Source: Zygnema cylindricum
Taxonomy: Eukaryota > Streptophyta > Zygnematophyceae > Zygnematales > Zygnemataceae
DNA: 41,059 nt
NCBI GenBank assembly: GCA_037447655.1
Contig: JBBHKE010000985.1
Span: 188,001-229,059, forward strand
Direction of reading: 5' to 3'
The stretch's first letter is position 1. Each line of letters begins with the position of its first letter. The notes under the pieces were generated by a model. That model saw only the letters and a list, made by a program, of their open reading frames with translations. It was not told the DNA's origin and did not search any database. Both the position numbers and the translations under genes were made by a program. This document shows, one piece after another, positions 21,222 through 30,184 of the stretch.

Positions 21222-21800
21222 GAATGGATGGTGAAAGGAGCTAGGGATATGCAAAACCCTGACCAAGTTCATGAGTTAATGAACTTCGAACGGAAGTCAT
21301 GAGTTAATGAACTTCGAACGGAAGTCAGGAGAAACTGCCCTTTCCATGCATGCGCGTATGGAAGCTATTCGTGAAGCATTGTCGGACTAAATGTCGCCTG
21401 CTAAAGCTGTCCAAAAATTTGTAAGATATTTTCCAACTCAATCAAAGAAATTTATCCAGAGTCACCTGACTCAAACCTACGGCTTGAATTTCACTTTCCA
21501 CCAAGCCGCGTAGCATGCCGTGGAATACAAAATGCAAAATTGTTGGTGGGAAGCCCATAACTGTCCAAAAGCAATTTCGAAAGAACCGATTATTCTACTA
21601 TGGAACAATCATTGTCCTAACAACCACCATCCTAAAATATTGGCCATGGGAACCCCACCTGTTGCTCCCTGAAACCAATAATGTTTTCGATGTGGGAAGA
21701 CATGGAATGATGCCCAAATGTGTCCAAACAAAAATGCTACCTATACACATTAAAAGGAAATTGAACATTATATCTAACGTTGTCATATAAAGAACACGGA
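21222..21800 (+). pseudogene. Gypsy-2 gag remnant
   Basis: Reads ARDMQNPDQVHELMNF, then GETALSMHARMEAIREALSD, a stop, and MSPAKAVQKFVRYFPTQSKK, HLTQTYGLNFTFHQAA, typical of Ty3 gag capsid-like sequence. A degenerate zinc knuckle follows: FRCGKTWNDAQMCPNKN near 21695-21740, lacking the first Cys and the His. A 28-bp tandem duplication (21270-21325) lies near the start. The N-terminal part of gag is missing. Confidence 0.7.
21270..21325 (+). repeat. 28-bp tandem duplication in gypsy-2 gag
   Basis: The unit starting CATGAGTTAATGAACTTCGA is repeated exactly, 21270-21297 and 21298-21325. Its length matches the 28-bp duplication in copia-A integrase, but its sequence is unrelated. Confidence 0.92.
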
Positions 21801-21945
21801 AATTTCCTATCAAAACCAAATCAAGAGTGGTGGCATTCCGGCGCGATCCGCAAAACCAGTTCAACCGGTTAATGAACAAAAGAAGGACACCACTCCATCT
21901 AGGGTATCTCGAAAAGAGAGAGAGCGTTTAGAAATACAAGAGCAA

Positions 21946-22977
21946 ATGGCAGCTATGATGAAGGGACATTTTGAAGCCTTTATGACTCAAATGAAGCCAC
22001 AATTTACAGGCATGGCTAGCATTGTTATACATATGCCCACGTTGGCAGGTCGAATCTTACCAGATTCCACCATCCAACAACTAGAGGCTATGTTCAACAA
22101 AGGTTCGACCGATCACAGCCGTGACGGTAAAACTCCTAACACTCGCATCCCTTTGTCATTCACTAAACAACCTTCTCCTCCCTTGCCCAAAATCGCTTCA
22201 CCCATTGCGAGTGAAGCTCTCAACATAGTGGATCGAACTATACACAAGGAACACCGCGTAAAAGAATGCTTGTGCATTCTATCCACAATGATTTCCGACT
22301 CATCAAAAATCTCCCCAATCTCCTTTATCTTTGATAGCTCAGCTGCAGCTGCCGCGTTACAAGCACTTGAGCTACACGGAAAACTTGTTGCTATTCAGCC
22401 TATTTCCATAGAGGAGCGAAATTCTCTTGATCCTCACATTAATTTTTTTGAAAACAGAAAGGGTGTATTGTTGATCAATGGTATAGCCCTTTCGCCACCT
22501 CTCATGATTACGGGTGCAAAGCTAGTGATATTGGGCTCTAGCTTTGCACTAAAGCTTGGTCTTACTCCGGACAAGCTTCAGTCCACTTCTACTCACTTGT
22601 TAACATCAGCGGGTACAACTGATTCAGTCCTAGGAATCACTAAGGAAGCGCTCGTTTTCATGTTCCTGAACGGAACAGCCACAAACTTTGCTGAGATCTC
22701 GTTTCAGGCTCTAGTCACTAAACATAGTGACTATGAATGCCTAGTGGGACAGAACGTTATATTTGGTGTAGGGGGTGGAGTTGACATGCATGATCAGGAA
22801 TTTTCTTATAGGCCCACTAACTTCTCGGAACACAAAATATGCATTCCGCTTATTTCCGCTAGGAAGCCTATGCATGTTATGGCAAAGTCGGCCACATCCA
22901 TACCTGCATTTTCAGGGAATTTGGTGGGGGCCGAAAATATTTCATTCATTATTAGCAAAACAAAACCTACACGATAG
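21946..22977 (+). pseudogene. Gypsy-2 gag C-terminus and aspartic protease region
   Basis: An open 343-codon piece. The frame also stays open upstream to about 21800, where the charged SRKERERLEIQEQMAAMM segment suggests a coiled coil. From ~residue 170 it resembles a Ty3-type aspartic protease: LSPPLMITGAKLVILGSSFA (22489-22548) sits where the active-site D-T/S-G-A is expected, but Asp reads Ile. LVGQNVIFGVGGGVDMHDQE (22741-22800) and FSYRP match the usual end of the domain. The missing Asp means no protease activity. The frame shifts just before the methyltransferase. Confidence 0.75.
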
Positions 22978-23146
22978 TTCTTACTTACCAAAAAAATTCA
23001 ATGACCCAGGTTTTCTTATAGATACGAGGGAATTTGACCGAATCTATAACCAAACCTTGTCAATTCGACTTTCTTAAGTCTCTCCTACAATCCCAGTCCC
23101 TACAAACTCTTTTGGGTTTCTTCCCATTAATTCAAATCCGGTCAAA

Positions 23147-24060
23147 TTGACACCTCATTCAAATGGATTGGTGATTTTGGACCTCTTCCCTGGAATAGGC
23201 ACTTCCCTCCTTGTATGTTTGCGGAATGGATTATTAATCCGATTTTATTATTCGGTTGAGATTGATTTGTTAGCACGAAAAGCACAATTATATCATTTTA
23301 ATCTGTTGCATTCCCAATACCCGCATTTGTTACTAAAATCTGCATATGAGCATATGCATACTGCCCTCTCACACGACATTCGGATTGTGGGCAACCATCA
23401 CTTACTAGAGATTGGTCCAATCGATCTAGTTCTTGGCGGATGGGAGTGCCACGGAATGTCTCGGGCTAGGATAGGTGTCGAACTAGACGATCCCCGCACC
23501 AAATTATTTTTGAATTGGTTTGCATCCTGCATTTTCTACAAACTTTTAATCATCCTATGGGGTATATCTTGGAAAATGTCGCAGCCTATAATGATCCAAG
23601 ACCTACAGTCTTGGCTGATTATCAACGGATCATACAATTAACTGGTCCGCCTTTTATTTTTGACGTGGCTCGCCATGGTTCATTAGCACATTAAGTTCGC
23701 TCCAAATGGACGAACCTGATCGATATTGGTAGACTCCATGAGGCGAACTTGTTAGTTCGTCCTCCTCCTACATACATTCAGGCTGCCCTCCTTCCTTTCT
23801 ATAAAATGCAGCCTTGCTTTCAAAAGGACTGTCCCCCTAATTTCCGTGTCAATATCCTGGGTGAATCTCTCAAGGTGCTTCCTACCTTAGTTTCTTACCC
23901 ACATTCACATGCATTCTCTAATGACGGTTCTGGCATGCTCCAAAAAATTCATGCTGGTGAGCTCGAAGAGCCTACCTTTATGGAACGAGAACACCTCATG
24001 CATTTTATTTCTAGCACTACAACCCCTTTTGGTCTTACACACGTCAAAGACGCACATTAG
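23147..24060 (+). pseudogene. C5-cytosine DNA methyltransferase domain within gypsy-2
   Basis: The family transfers a methyl group from S-adenosylmethionine to carbon 5 of cytosine. Motif I, ILDLFPGIGTSL, is at 23174-23209. Motif IV, GGWECHGMSRAR, holds the catalytic Cys (codon 23447-23449), with Glu where Pro is usual before it. DDPRTKLFLNW follows, then motif VI, ILENVAAYNDPRP (Glu-Asn-Val at 23572-23580), in a different frame, so a frameshift lies near 23540-23560. A stop at 23694 precedes RSKWTNL (motif VIII-like). The target-recognition and C-terminal part (23749-24060) ends with the EEPTFMEREHLMHF block, which recalls motif IX/X. Motif order is canonical, unlike the permuted plant DRM type. 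It lies between protease and RT, in the same direction and with coding spacer on both sides. It is inactive as read. A chance resemblance is very unlikely given the ordered motifs. Confidence 0.88.
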
Positions 24061-24591
24061 TAGGTCGCGTTATGGACCCTCAATCTTTGTCTTTTGTTTA
24101 AGTTCTTCGGTTTGCAGCTGGTCCCCAATCTCAGGCACATTTGTCTCAACCAGTTGGTGGGGGGAATGCATCACTAAGAAAATATTTCCGTCCTGCTCTC
24201 CAAGGGACCACATTTCAATTTTTCCTCTTTCCTTCTCCAATTCCACCAGTCTTAGAGATCTCTATCTACGATTTCCTTAACCCTAACCATATATTGTGGT
24301 CTATTCCCGCATACACGGCTTTCCAATCTACAAGTCCCATGCATAATCCACCCACTCCTCATTGGAGTGCTTCTTTTTCAACACGGAGTTGGAATCATTC
24401 GATATTAATTGCCTTAAACAGACACCTCAAGCTTACGATTTAGGTCAAACGCTTATCGCAGATGAGCAGTTGGCCTTTGCACAAGCCATGGAAGCTATGA
24501 CAAGTGAAAATCCCGATGCTCCTAAATGGAAATTCGTCACCAATCTAACAAAGGCCAAAAATAGTTACTAAAAAACGAAGTTTTACAAAAT
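24061..24591 (+). pseudogene. Gypsy-2 spacer between methyltransferase and RT
   Basis: Open pieces continue the polyprotein: RVMDPQSLSFV, then GGGNASLRKYFRPALQGTT, and IPPVLEISIYDFLNPNHILW, then QTPQAYDLGQTLIADEQLAFAQA in another frame. No domain is recognised. Gypsy-1 similarity starts within this spacer (3290, matching about 24325). Confidence 0.65.
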
Positions 24592-25400
24592 GTCAATACC
24601 TTTGCCTTTTCTATGAACGATTTGGGTCGTCACACAGCTTATAATATGTGGATAGATCTCAAAGATGACCGCTCAATATTTAAACTGAAACATCGTTTGT
24701 TAGAAACTAAATGGGAAATGGTAGACAAGCGATGTGTTGAACTAGAGGAAGCTGGCCTAATCTATCGGTTAGACTCCACATTTGCAGCTCCCACTGTCAT
24801 GCCTCGGAAAAAGGATTCCGAGGGTAATTTTACTGAACGTCGAATGTGTGGTGATTATCGTGAACTAAATGCTAAAACAGTTCAAGATTGTCATCCCATG
24901 CCTCTTGCCGAATAAATATTTGATCTCGTAGGCGGAGCAAAATACTTCATTATGCTTGACCTCCGTCATGGATTTAATCAAATTGAGATATAGGAAAAAG
25001 GCAAGCATAAAATTGCCTTTTGGGGTAGTGACAGCCGATGGGAATGGGCCGTAATGCCATTCGGACTCAAAATTGCTCCAGCAGTATTTCAAAAAGTCAT
25101 GGAATCCGTTCTTGTAGGTTCTAAGTTTGCTAGACGTTACATCGATGACCTCATCATTGCCTCGGCAATTATCGAAGAACAAGCTGCTCACATTGAATGG
25201 GTATTGACTAAATTAAAAAAGGTCAGATTAAAATGTCATCTAGCGAAATGCACCTTTAGAGCCGAGGGAGTGCCTTACCTCGGCCATTTTTTCTTGGATG
25301 AGGGGATCACTCCTCTCGAAGCAAAGGTAGAGGCAATCAGTATTTTGCCTGCTCCTATGAACCTCATAAGTCTACGAGCCTTTCTCGGACTTGCTATTTA
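24592..25400 (+). pseudogene. Gypsy-2 reverse transcriptase
   Basis: One frame carries nearly the whole domain with two stops (24913 and about 24991). The N-terminal part has SMNDLGRHTAYNMWIDLKDD and ELEEAGLIYRLDSTFAAPTV, then RRMCGDYRELNAKTVQDCHP. LDLRHGFNQIEI and VMPFGLKIAPAVFQKVM follow. The catalytic box is YIDDLIIAS (25138-25164), followed by ECLAKCTF-like LKCHLAKCTFRAEGVPYLGH. Key RT residues are kept, so loss of function comes from the stops. Ty3/gypsy RTs usually have F/Y-x-D-D, consistent with this. Confidence 0.9.
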
Positions 25401-25940
25401 TTATCACAGGTTTGTATCTAAATTTAGCACCATCACATCTCCGTTAAACAACGTTCTCAAAAAAGAAGTGGCATTTATATGGGGCCTTGATCAGATTTTC
25501 GCATTTCAAAAATTAAAAAACCGCCTTGTCGAGCGGTCGAATTCTCCGTCCTCCCTATCACAACCTCCCTTTCTATCTCCAAACACATTTTGGAAACCCG
25601 ATATCGCTGCCATATTAACACAAAGAGAGTTGAGCAGAGAGGAATATGTTGTTGCTTACGCAAGTAAAAGCAATAACCAGGCCGAATCAAATTATAGTAG
25701 CTACAAAGAAGAGTGTCTAGCTGCGGTTTGGGGAGTTGTTCACTTCCGCCATTATTTGTTCCGAAAACCTTTCACTCTCCTAACTAATCAGCCCTTGTAT
25801 TGGCTGATGACTAATGATAAGCTTTTTGGAAAACTAGCTCGATGGGCTTTAATTTTACAAGAATATGACGTCAAAATCATTCACCGACCCAGTCTACTTA
25901 GTCTAAATGCGGACGGGATTTCTCGAAATCCTTTGCCTTG
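25401..25940 (+). pseudogene. Gypsy-2 RNase H
   Basis: The frame is continuous with RT. Linker SPLNNVLKKEVAFIWGLDQI at about 25439, then IAAILTQRELSREEYVVAYAS, SNNQAESNYSSYKEECLAAV and FRHYLFRKPFTLLTNQPLYW. It ends NADGISRNPLP before a stop (25939-25941). The segment that should carry the first catalytic Asp upstream of AAILTQ is short, and Asp in the T-D-H/Q motif is Asn (LLTNQ). It is probably inactive even without stops. Confidence 0.85.
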
Positions 25941-26099
25941 AACAATATATAACGGAGTTCGACAGGATTTTGACGACGACAAGGTTCCGGCCATGTTGGC
26001 GGGGTCTTATCTTATTTAGTGTCTAGCCTCTATTCCGAACCCTTGTCCAGCCACAGATCCTTGTCGTGATGGGCCTCTCATTCTTTTCCTATCCTCGTA

Positions 26100-27350
26100 G
26101 ACCTTCGGGTCTGGCACTACCTCTGATGAAGAAGATAGAGTGAAAAAAAGGGCCAAAAGTTACCTTTGGCTCAGAGGATCTTTAGTTCGGTTGTTGACAG
26201 ACAGAAGCTATAGGCACATTCCACGGCATACCCAGCGTCTTTCTCTCATTGGGCATATTCACACTGAGCTTGGTCACTACACTACCAAGCAGACATTAAG
26301 TCTAGTTCAGGCACGGTATTGGTGGTCACGAATGCAAGCTGATGTTGCTGCTATTCTACACAAGTGTGCCACCTGTGACCGTCTCCGAACTTCTTTTTCT
26401 AATCGGCAAACTACGCTCCAACCTCTACTCATTGGTGGTTTATTATATCGATGGTCGGTTGATCTGGCCGGACCTTTTCCAATCTCACGCAGAGGGAAAC
26501 ATTATATCATCATTATGATTGAATTTTGCTGTAAGTGGGTAGAAGTTGTAGCCCTGCCTCGCAAGACAGCTAAGTTAATTACCGCATCTTTTAAGGAACA
26601 TGTCCTTATGAGATACGCTGCCCCATCCAAAGGTCCTTACAGATAAAGGTACAAAATTTCGGGGAAAATCTAAAGAGATACTTGATGAGGCTCTCATTGA
26701 TCATCGTCGTACTAGTCGCGATCATCCCCAGGCCGATGGCCTGGCTGAATGAGCAGTCTAAACATTTAAGCGTGCCTTGTGTAAGTAATGTTTATAGAAA
26801 CACATTTTGGTTTGGGACGCGTCCCTCGGCTACATTACCATGGGATATCCCATGTCAGTTCAGGCTAGTCTTGCTAACTTCAGCCGATATTATGTTTAAT
26901 TTGGGCGATAACCTTTGCTCGGTCGCAATATTCAAAAAGCTGCAAGCTTTTCGCTTCCGCTGATGTTTGACACTATTTTTTTGGAAGAACTCACTCGTCG
27001 TGCTTTGCTTTTTGCCTGTGAAATGCCCATGGCTTTTGATAATCTGCAGATTTTCCTAGCATCGTGACACACTTCGGGTTGCCACCACTCGAAGTGACAA
27101 TTACAGGTAAAAATAGAAGCCCTATCGGGTGGGAGACTATGTATATCTTGGCATGCAATCTTTTGACACTTTGGATAGTGATGTTTCTGCACACATCCTA
27201 CATATCATCGAGGTGGATCCGAACGGAATAATGTGATTACAAGGAGCGAACACACGGACTTTTCGAGAGCACTCCAAGAATTGTGCTCCATGTTACTTAC
27301 CAGATTTGTCGCAGGATATGGATCCTATGCAGATGCCGATTACGGAGGCG
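26100..27350 (+). pseudogene. Gypsy-2 integrase
   Basis: The intact piece 26140-26646 has the zinc-binding region (GHIHTELGHYTTKQT, then HKCATCDRLR) and the start of the core (RWSVDLAGPFPISRRGKHY, first Asp about 26459). Further motifs appear in other frames: a TDKGTKFRGK-like second-Asp block near 26640-26665 and ADGLAE near 26730. The LEELTRRALLFACEMPMAFD block near 26983-27042 parallels gypsy-1. The C-terminal part has a GGRLCISW-like module, then VSAHILHIIEVDPNG and HSKNCAPC (about 27268-27290), just before the PHD finger. Integrase inserts the DNA copy. Several stops and frameshifts make it inactive. Confidence 0.85.
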
Positions 27351-27356
27351 ACGGCA

Positions 27357-27491
27357 TGTACCTTTTGTCATTGATCGAACGGGGAAACGACCATGTTGCT
27401 TTGCGATTATTGATATCACGAGTTTCACATGGAGTGTTTGGTGCCACCATTGTTGGCCATTCCGGATGGTCACTAGTTTTGCCATAGATGT
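27357..27491 (+). pseudogene. PHD finger at gypsy-2 integrase C-terminus
   Basis: In one frame: CTFC (27357-27368), LLC then Asp-Tyr-stop (TGA where the fourth Cys ligand belongs), FHMEC with the His and fifth Cys, LVPPLLAIPDG, a TAG stop where the conserved Trp belongs, then FCHRC with the last pair ending at 27491. This is the PHD Cys4-His-Cys3 layout. Both internal stops fall at positions one base from Cys and Trp codons. A third stop follows the first Cys pair. The frame then runs ELLVVLACSSVGKRVWGGETD to a stop at 27558, so the coding tail spans the polypurine tract. Known PHD fingers read histone H3 tail state. Here it could steer integration to certain chromatin, as the chromodomain does in chromoviruses (inference). 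Confidence 0.82.
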
Positions 27492-27540
27492 CGCGAGCTT
27501 CTGGTCGTGTTGGCTTGCTCCTCTGTTGGCAAAAGAGTTT

Positions 27541-27551
27541 GGGGGGGGGAA
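27541..27551 (+). promoter_or_regulatory. Gypsy-2 polypurine tract
   Basis: A run of G followed by A sits directly before the LTR, the place where plus-strand DNA synthesis is primed. Gypsy-1 has the related GGGGGGAGGAA near 6455-6465. The tract overlaps the last codons of the polyprotein. Confidence 0.7.
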
Positions 27552-27839
27552 ACCGACTAAACCATAACCAGCTAAGTCGTTGACCTTTCTTTTTCTACCT
27601 TGCCTGTTGTTATATTTATTCATTTTTCTCTTTCATGTCTTATTTTATTCACAATATATTTTCATCATTTGGGTTTATGTGGAGCACAGCTGATGATATT
27701 GCATGCAACTTCACGTTATCAGACACATGCACGACAGCTATCATGCTGCATCTCGTCGGCCATTTTAATTGTTTATATTTAAGGATTAGGACGGGTCGCT
27801 GCCACACTAATTTGTATTTGGGTGTTATTTGGGTTTTAC

Positions 27840-28200
27840 AGGTTCGTACATGCCCACATTTTGCGTTCGCGTCAACATTACATTTTTACATCGCCGTACG
27901 CGTTGACCGTACATATGTATTTTTGGCCGTAATATGCGTCGACGACAATATTGACCGTACGACCTATATTACTCGCAATTTTTGTGATAACGATTTGCAC
28001 CGTACCCGTGGTCTTACCGTACGACATTTTTTTTCCGCGATTTTTGTCAACGGTGGATTTGATTATTTCGAGTCAACTGTACAACCTACGTTGACTAGAA
28101 TTCCCGCGGTCACAAATTGGACCGTACTTGTGGTCCTGTCGTACCTGCTTTCATTTCTCGGATTATCCGCGGATGACCTATTTTCGAATTCACGGCCGTA
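27840..28200 (+). repeat. Degenerate CCGTAC tandem repeats in gypsy-2 LTR
   Basis: Diverged units of roughly 60-100 bp share a GACCGTAC core and a CCGCGATTTTTGTCAACG-like stretch. About five units are seen here and about three in gypsy-1 (6760-6940). Unit borders are uncertain. Confidence 0.55.
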
Positions 28201-28393
28201 CAAATAATCTATTGTACCTACATCTTTGAAATTCTGGCCGACGACGAATTTGAAACATTTCGCGCGAGGGAGCACCTCGACTGTGAACGCAAAGTATACA
28301 ATTTTGGTAATATCTCATATAGACCGTTGATGCGAGTGACAAAGAAATCGGCTGTTAGTTCTAACGAAGTGACGTGATTGGACCAATTAAGTC

Positions 28394-28414
28394 GTGAACC
28401 ATTTGGAGGTTCAC
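28394..28414. repeat. Conserved LTR hairpin (gypsy-2)
   Basis: Arms GTGAACC/GGTTCAC, loop ATTTGGA, identical to 7079-7099 in gypsy-1. Confidence 0.8.
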
Positions 28415-28473
28415 GCATTCACATGTAGATAGGAAGGGCTTTAATCCATAGGTTATAGATTTTGTAACGTAGG

Positions 28474-28515
28474 GCATAGAATTTCGGCCTCCTGAGCATA
28501 GAATTTCGGCCTCCT
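28474..28515 (+). repeat. 22-bp tandem duplication in gypsy-2 LTR
   Basis: GCATAGAATTTCGGCCTCCT is repeated with a 22-bp period. Gypsy-1 has one copy near 7159, so the duplication is private to gypsy-2. Confidence 0.85.
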
Positions 28516-29154
28516 ATTGGCTCAATCCAAACTAGACGCAAATACTAACATGGAACGCTGTACTATGATTGGCAATTTTTTGCTCGTCGTGGTTTTGTTA
28601 CTTAGTTCATTTTAGATCATTTCCTGCACACAATTTTCAAGTGCAGGAATTATTCTTTTGCAGTATTGATGATTTTCTACAACCATCTATTTATTTGTAA
28701 AAAAGTCCTGACAGCCTAGAGGCGATTTTATGCCATTGCGTGAAGCGTCTAGTTTTTCTATTACATTATCAATATCTTGTAAAGCATTACATATTAATCT
28801 ATATGGCTTCGGCCAAGACCGACACGGTTTCCCTTCACTTCTCTCGTCCTTTCTAGTGGATTTCGACTGCGTTCTCACGACACAAATTTCTTTCCCCGGT
28901 TGTGGCTGAATTTTTATTAGTGTGGAAGTTGCATGTTGGGATTATTGATTTGTTGTTTTTATTTCTTGCGATTGTGTATTTATTTCTATTTGGATTTTGC
29001 GCATCTTTTGAGTTTGGTTATCTCAAACCTCCTAAGTGTCGAGCATATTGGCATTTTTAGTTTTTATTTATCTTTCTTGGTTGTTTATGTTTTGATTTAA
29101 TATATTTAAGTATAAATTTAGATTATTCTCGATAAAGATAACTCCTGCAAGGAA

Positions 29155-29163
29155 TATAAATAG
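29155..29163 (+). promoter_or_regulatory. TATA box of the gypsy LTR promoter
   Basis: TATAAATAG, ~49 bp before repeat A'. The usual 25-35 bp spacing puts transcription start near 29185-29195, just before A'. Gypsy-1 has TTTAAATAG at the same place (7789-7797) in an otherwise similar GGAATxTAAATAGACCGTG context. Confidence 0.6.
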
Positions 29164-29395
29164 ACCGTGGGGCCTACTGGTCATCCTCGGCTTAGTAATT
29201 AATCGACCTAACCATTACCAGCTAAGTCGTTGACCTTTTTTTTTCTACCTTGCCTGTTGTTATATTTATTCATTTTTCTTCTTCATATCTTATTTCATTC
29301 AAAATATATATTCATCATTTGGGTTTAAGTGGAGCACAGCTGATGATATTGAATGCATTTTCACGTTATCAAACACATGCACGACAACGCCATGT

Positions 29396-29570
29396 GAATC
29401 CAAATTTGGTAAGTCTAATTGTACACTACCCACTATACCGATTGAAATTATCTGTCCACTTGCGACATTTATTTGTTTCGGTACCGTGAGTTGGCACAAA
29501 TCGTGGAAAAGTGACGCGTCCGTACAAACGTGGTGTGACGCGCCTAAATCGACGATTCACTCTTTTCCGT
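29396..29570 (-). pseudogene. Copia-2 protease fragment
   Basis: On the minus strand the frame reads IVDLGASHHVCTDASLFHDL and then LTVPKQINVASGQIISIGIV with LDLPNLDSHGV at its end. The copia protease active site is normally Asp-Ser-Gly-Ala-S-H-H; here Ser reads Leu. Truncated at its C-terminal half by the junction with gypsy-2. A frameshift separates it from the knuckle region upstream. Confidence 0.8.
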
Positions 29571-30184
29571 GTACCGTAGCACCTGTCAACAAGTAAAACA
29601 ACCGGTTAAGCGCGGAAAATATCTGCGTCTCTCCTCCTCTTTCAAATTGATCCTCGCCAAAAAAATGTCCTTTTCCTCTTCAATGGCAACCGCCGCGACT
29701 GCCGCGGCCACCAAGAGTACCGCCGCCGGGACCACTGTATCGACCGCCGCCGTCTCCTCTTCCATCGTGGCCTCCATTATCAGCTTTCAAATTCCATTGA
29801 GGGCTTATTTGGCCCCATTTCCCGCAAAAATGACATTTGTGCTTCTTATCCGGGCCAGAAGCCTCCATATGACCAAGTTTGCCGCACTCAAAGCATGCAA
29901 CATTGGTCAGATTAAAATATCCGGGCTGGGAAGGAGATCTCCTGGCCCTTTTGATTCCTCTTCACCCTCTTCCTCTCGGATTTCCCCCTCTTCTTCCTCC
30001 TCTTCCCCGAAAATAATTTAAATCAGGCGTTTCCATTGACGTCCCATTGAGGGAACTGGTCGGTTGGGGTCCCCTCGATGAACTCGGACATTCGCCTCGG
30101 TCGGTTTGAAGAATGTGATAATCTAGTCCAAAGTATTCGAATCCCTCGATAAAAGAATGTCCTTTAAATGTATCATTTTCTCCG
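29571..30184 (-). pseudogene. Copia-2 gag C-terminus with two zinc knuckles
   Basis: Minus strand: CFECGKLGHMEASG (knuckle 1, last Cys lost) and CHFCGKWGQISPQW (knuckle 2, His read as Gln and last Cys as Trp), about 29895-29815. A Gly-rich basic stretch (about 29800-29690) follows them and an Arg/Gly-rich stretch precedes them. RNA binding would be the role. Both knuckles have lost ligands. Frame changes occur near 30190 and 29680. Confidence 0.75.

Larger units (their letters stand above)
21222..29386 (+). mobile_element. Gypsy-2: Ty3/gypsy element with DNA methyltransferase and PHD finger
   Basis: Plus-strand Ty3/gypsy element in the order gag, protease, DNA methyltransferase, RT, RNase H, integrase, PHD finger, polypurine tract, 3' LTR. 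It has no 5' LTR or primer site: gag abuts a copia integrase fragment. Stops and frameshifts are fewer than in gypsy-1, and the methyltransferase needs one stop and one frameshift to be explained. The 3' end (29386) abuts the protease of a minus-strand copia element. The domain order is supported by gypsy-1 for the RT-to-LTR part only. Confidence 0.88.
27552..29386 (+). repeat. Gypsy-2 3' LTR with nested terminal repeat
   Basis: It starts right after the polypurine tract and ends GCACGACA at 29386, the same terminus as gypsy-1. The first ~185 bp (27552-27736, A) recur at 29204-29386 (A'). Between them are degenerate GACCGTAC-containing repeats (about 27840-28200), the conserved hairpin (28394-28414), a 22-bp tandem duplication (28474-28515) and a TATA box (29155-29163). 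It is longer than the gypsy-1 LTR largely because of more GTAC repeat units. Confidence 0.72.

Noticed and set aside
22489-22548. Reading the gypsy-2 protease as functional
   Set aside because: The active-site Asp is replaced by Ile, although the rest of the domain is recognisable.
27635-28207. 190-codon plus frame in the gypsy-2 LTR
   Set aside because: Lies wholly in LTR repeats; no counterpart frame in gypsy-1 and no domain.
29569-30021. 150-codon plus frame
   Set aside because: Antisense shadow of copia-2 gag and its Gly-rich zinc-knuckle region.
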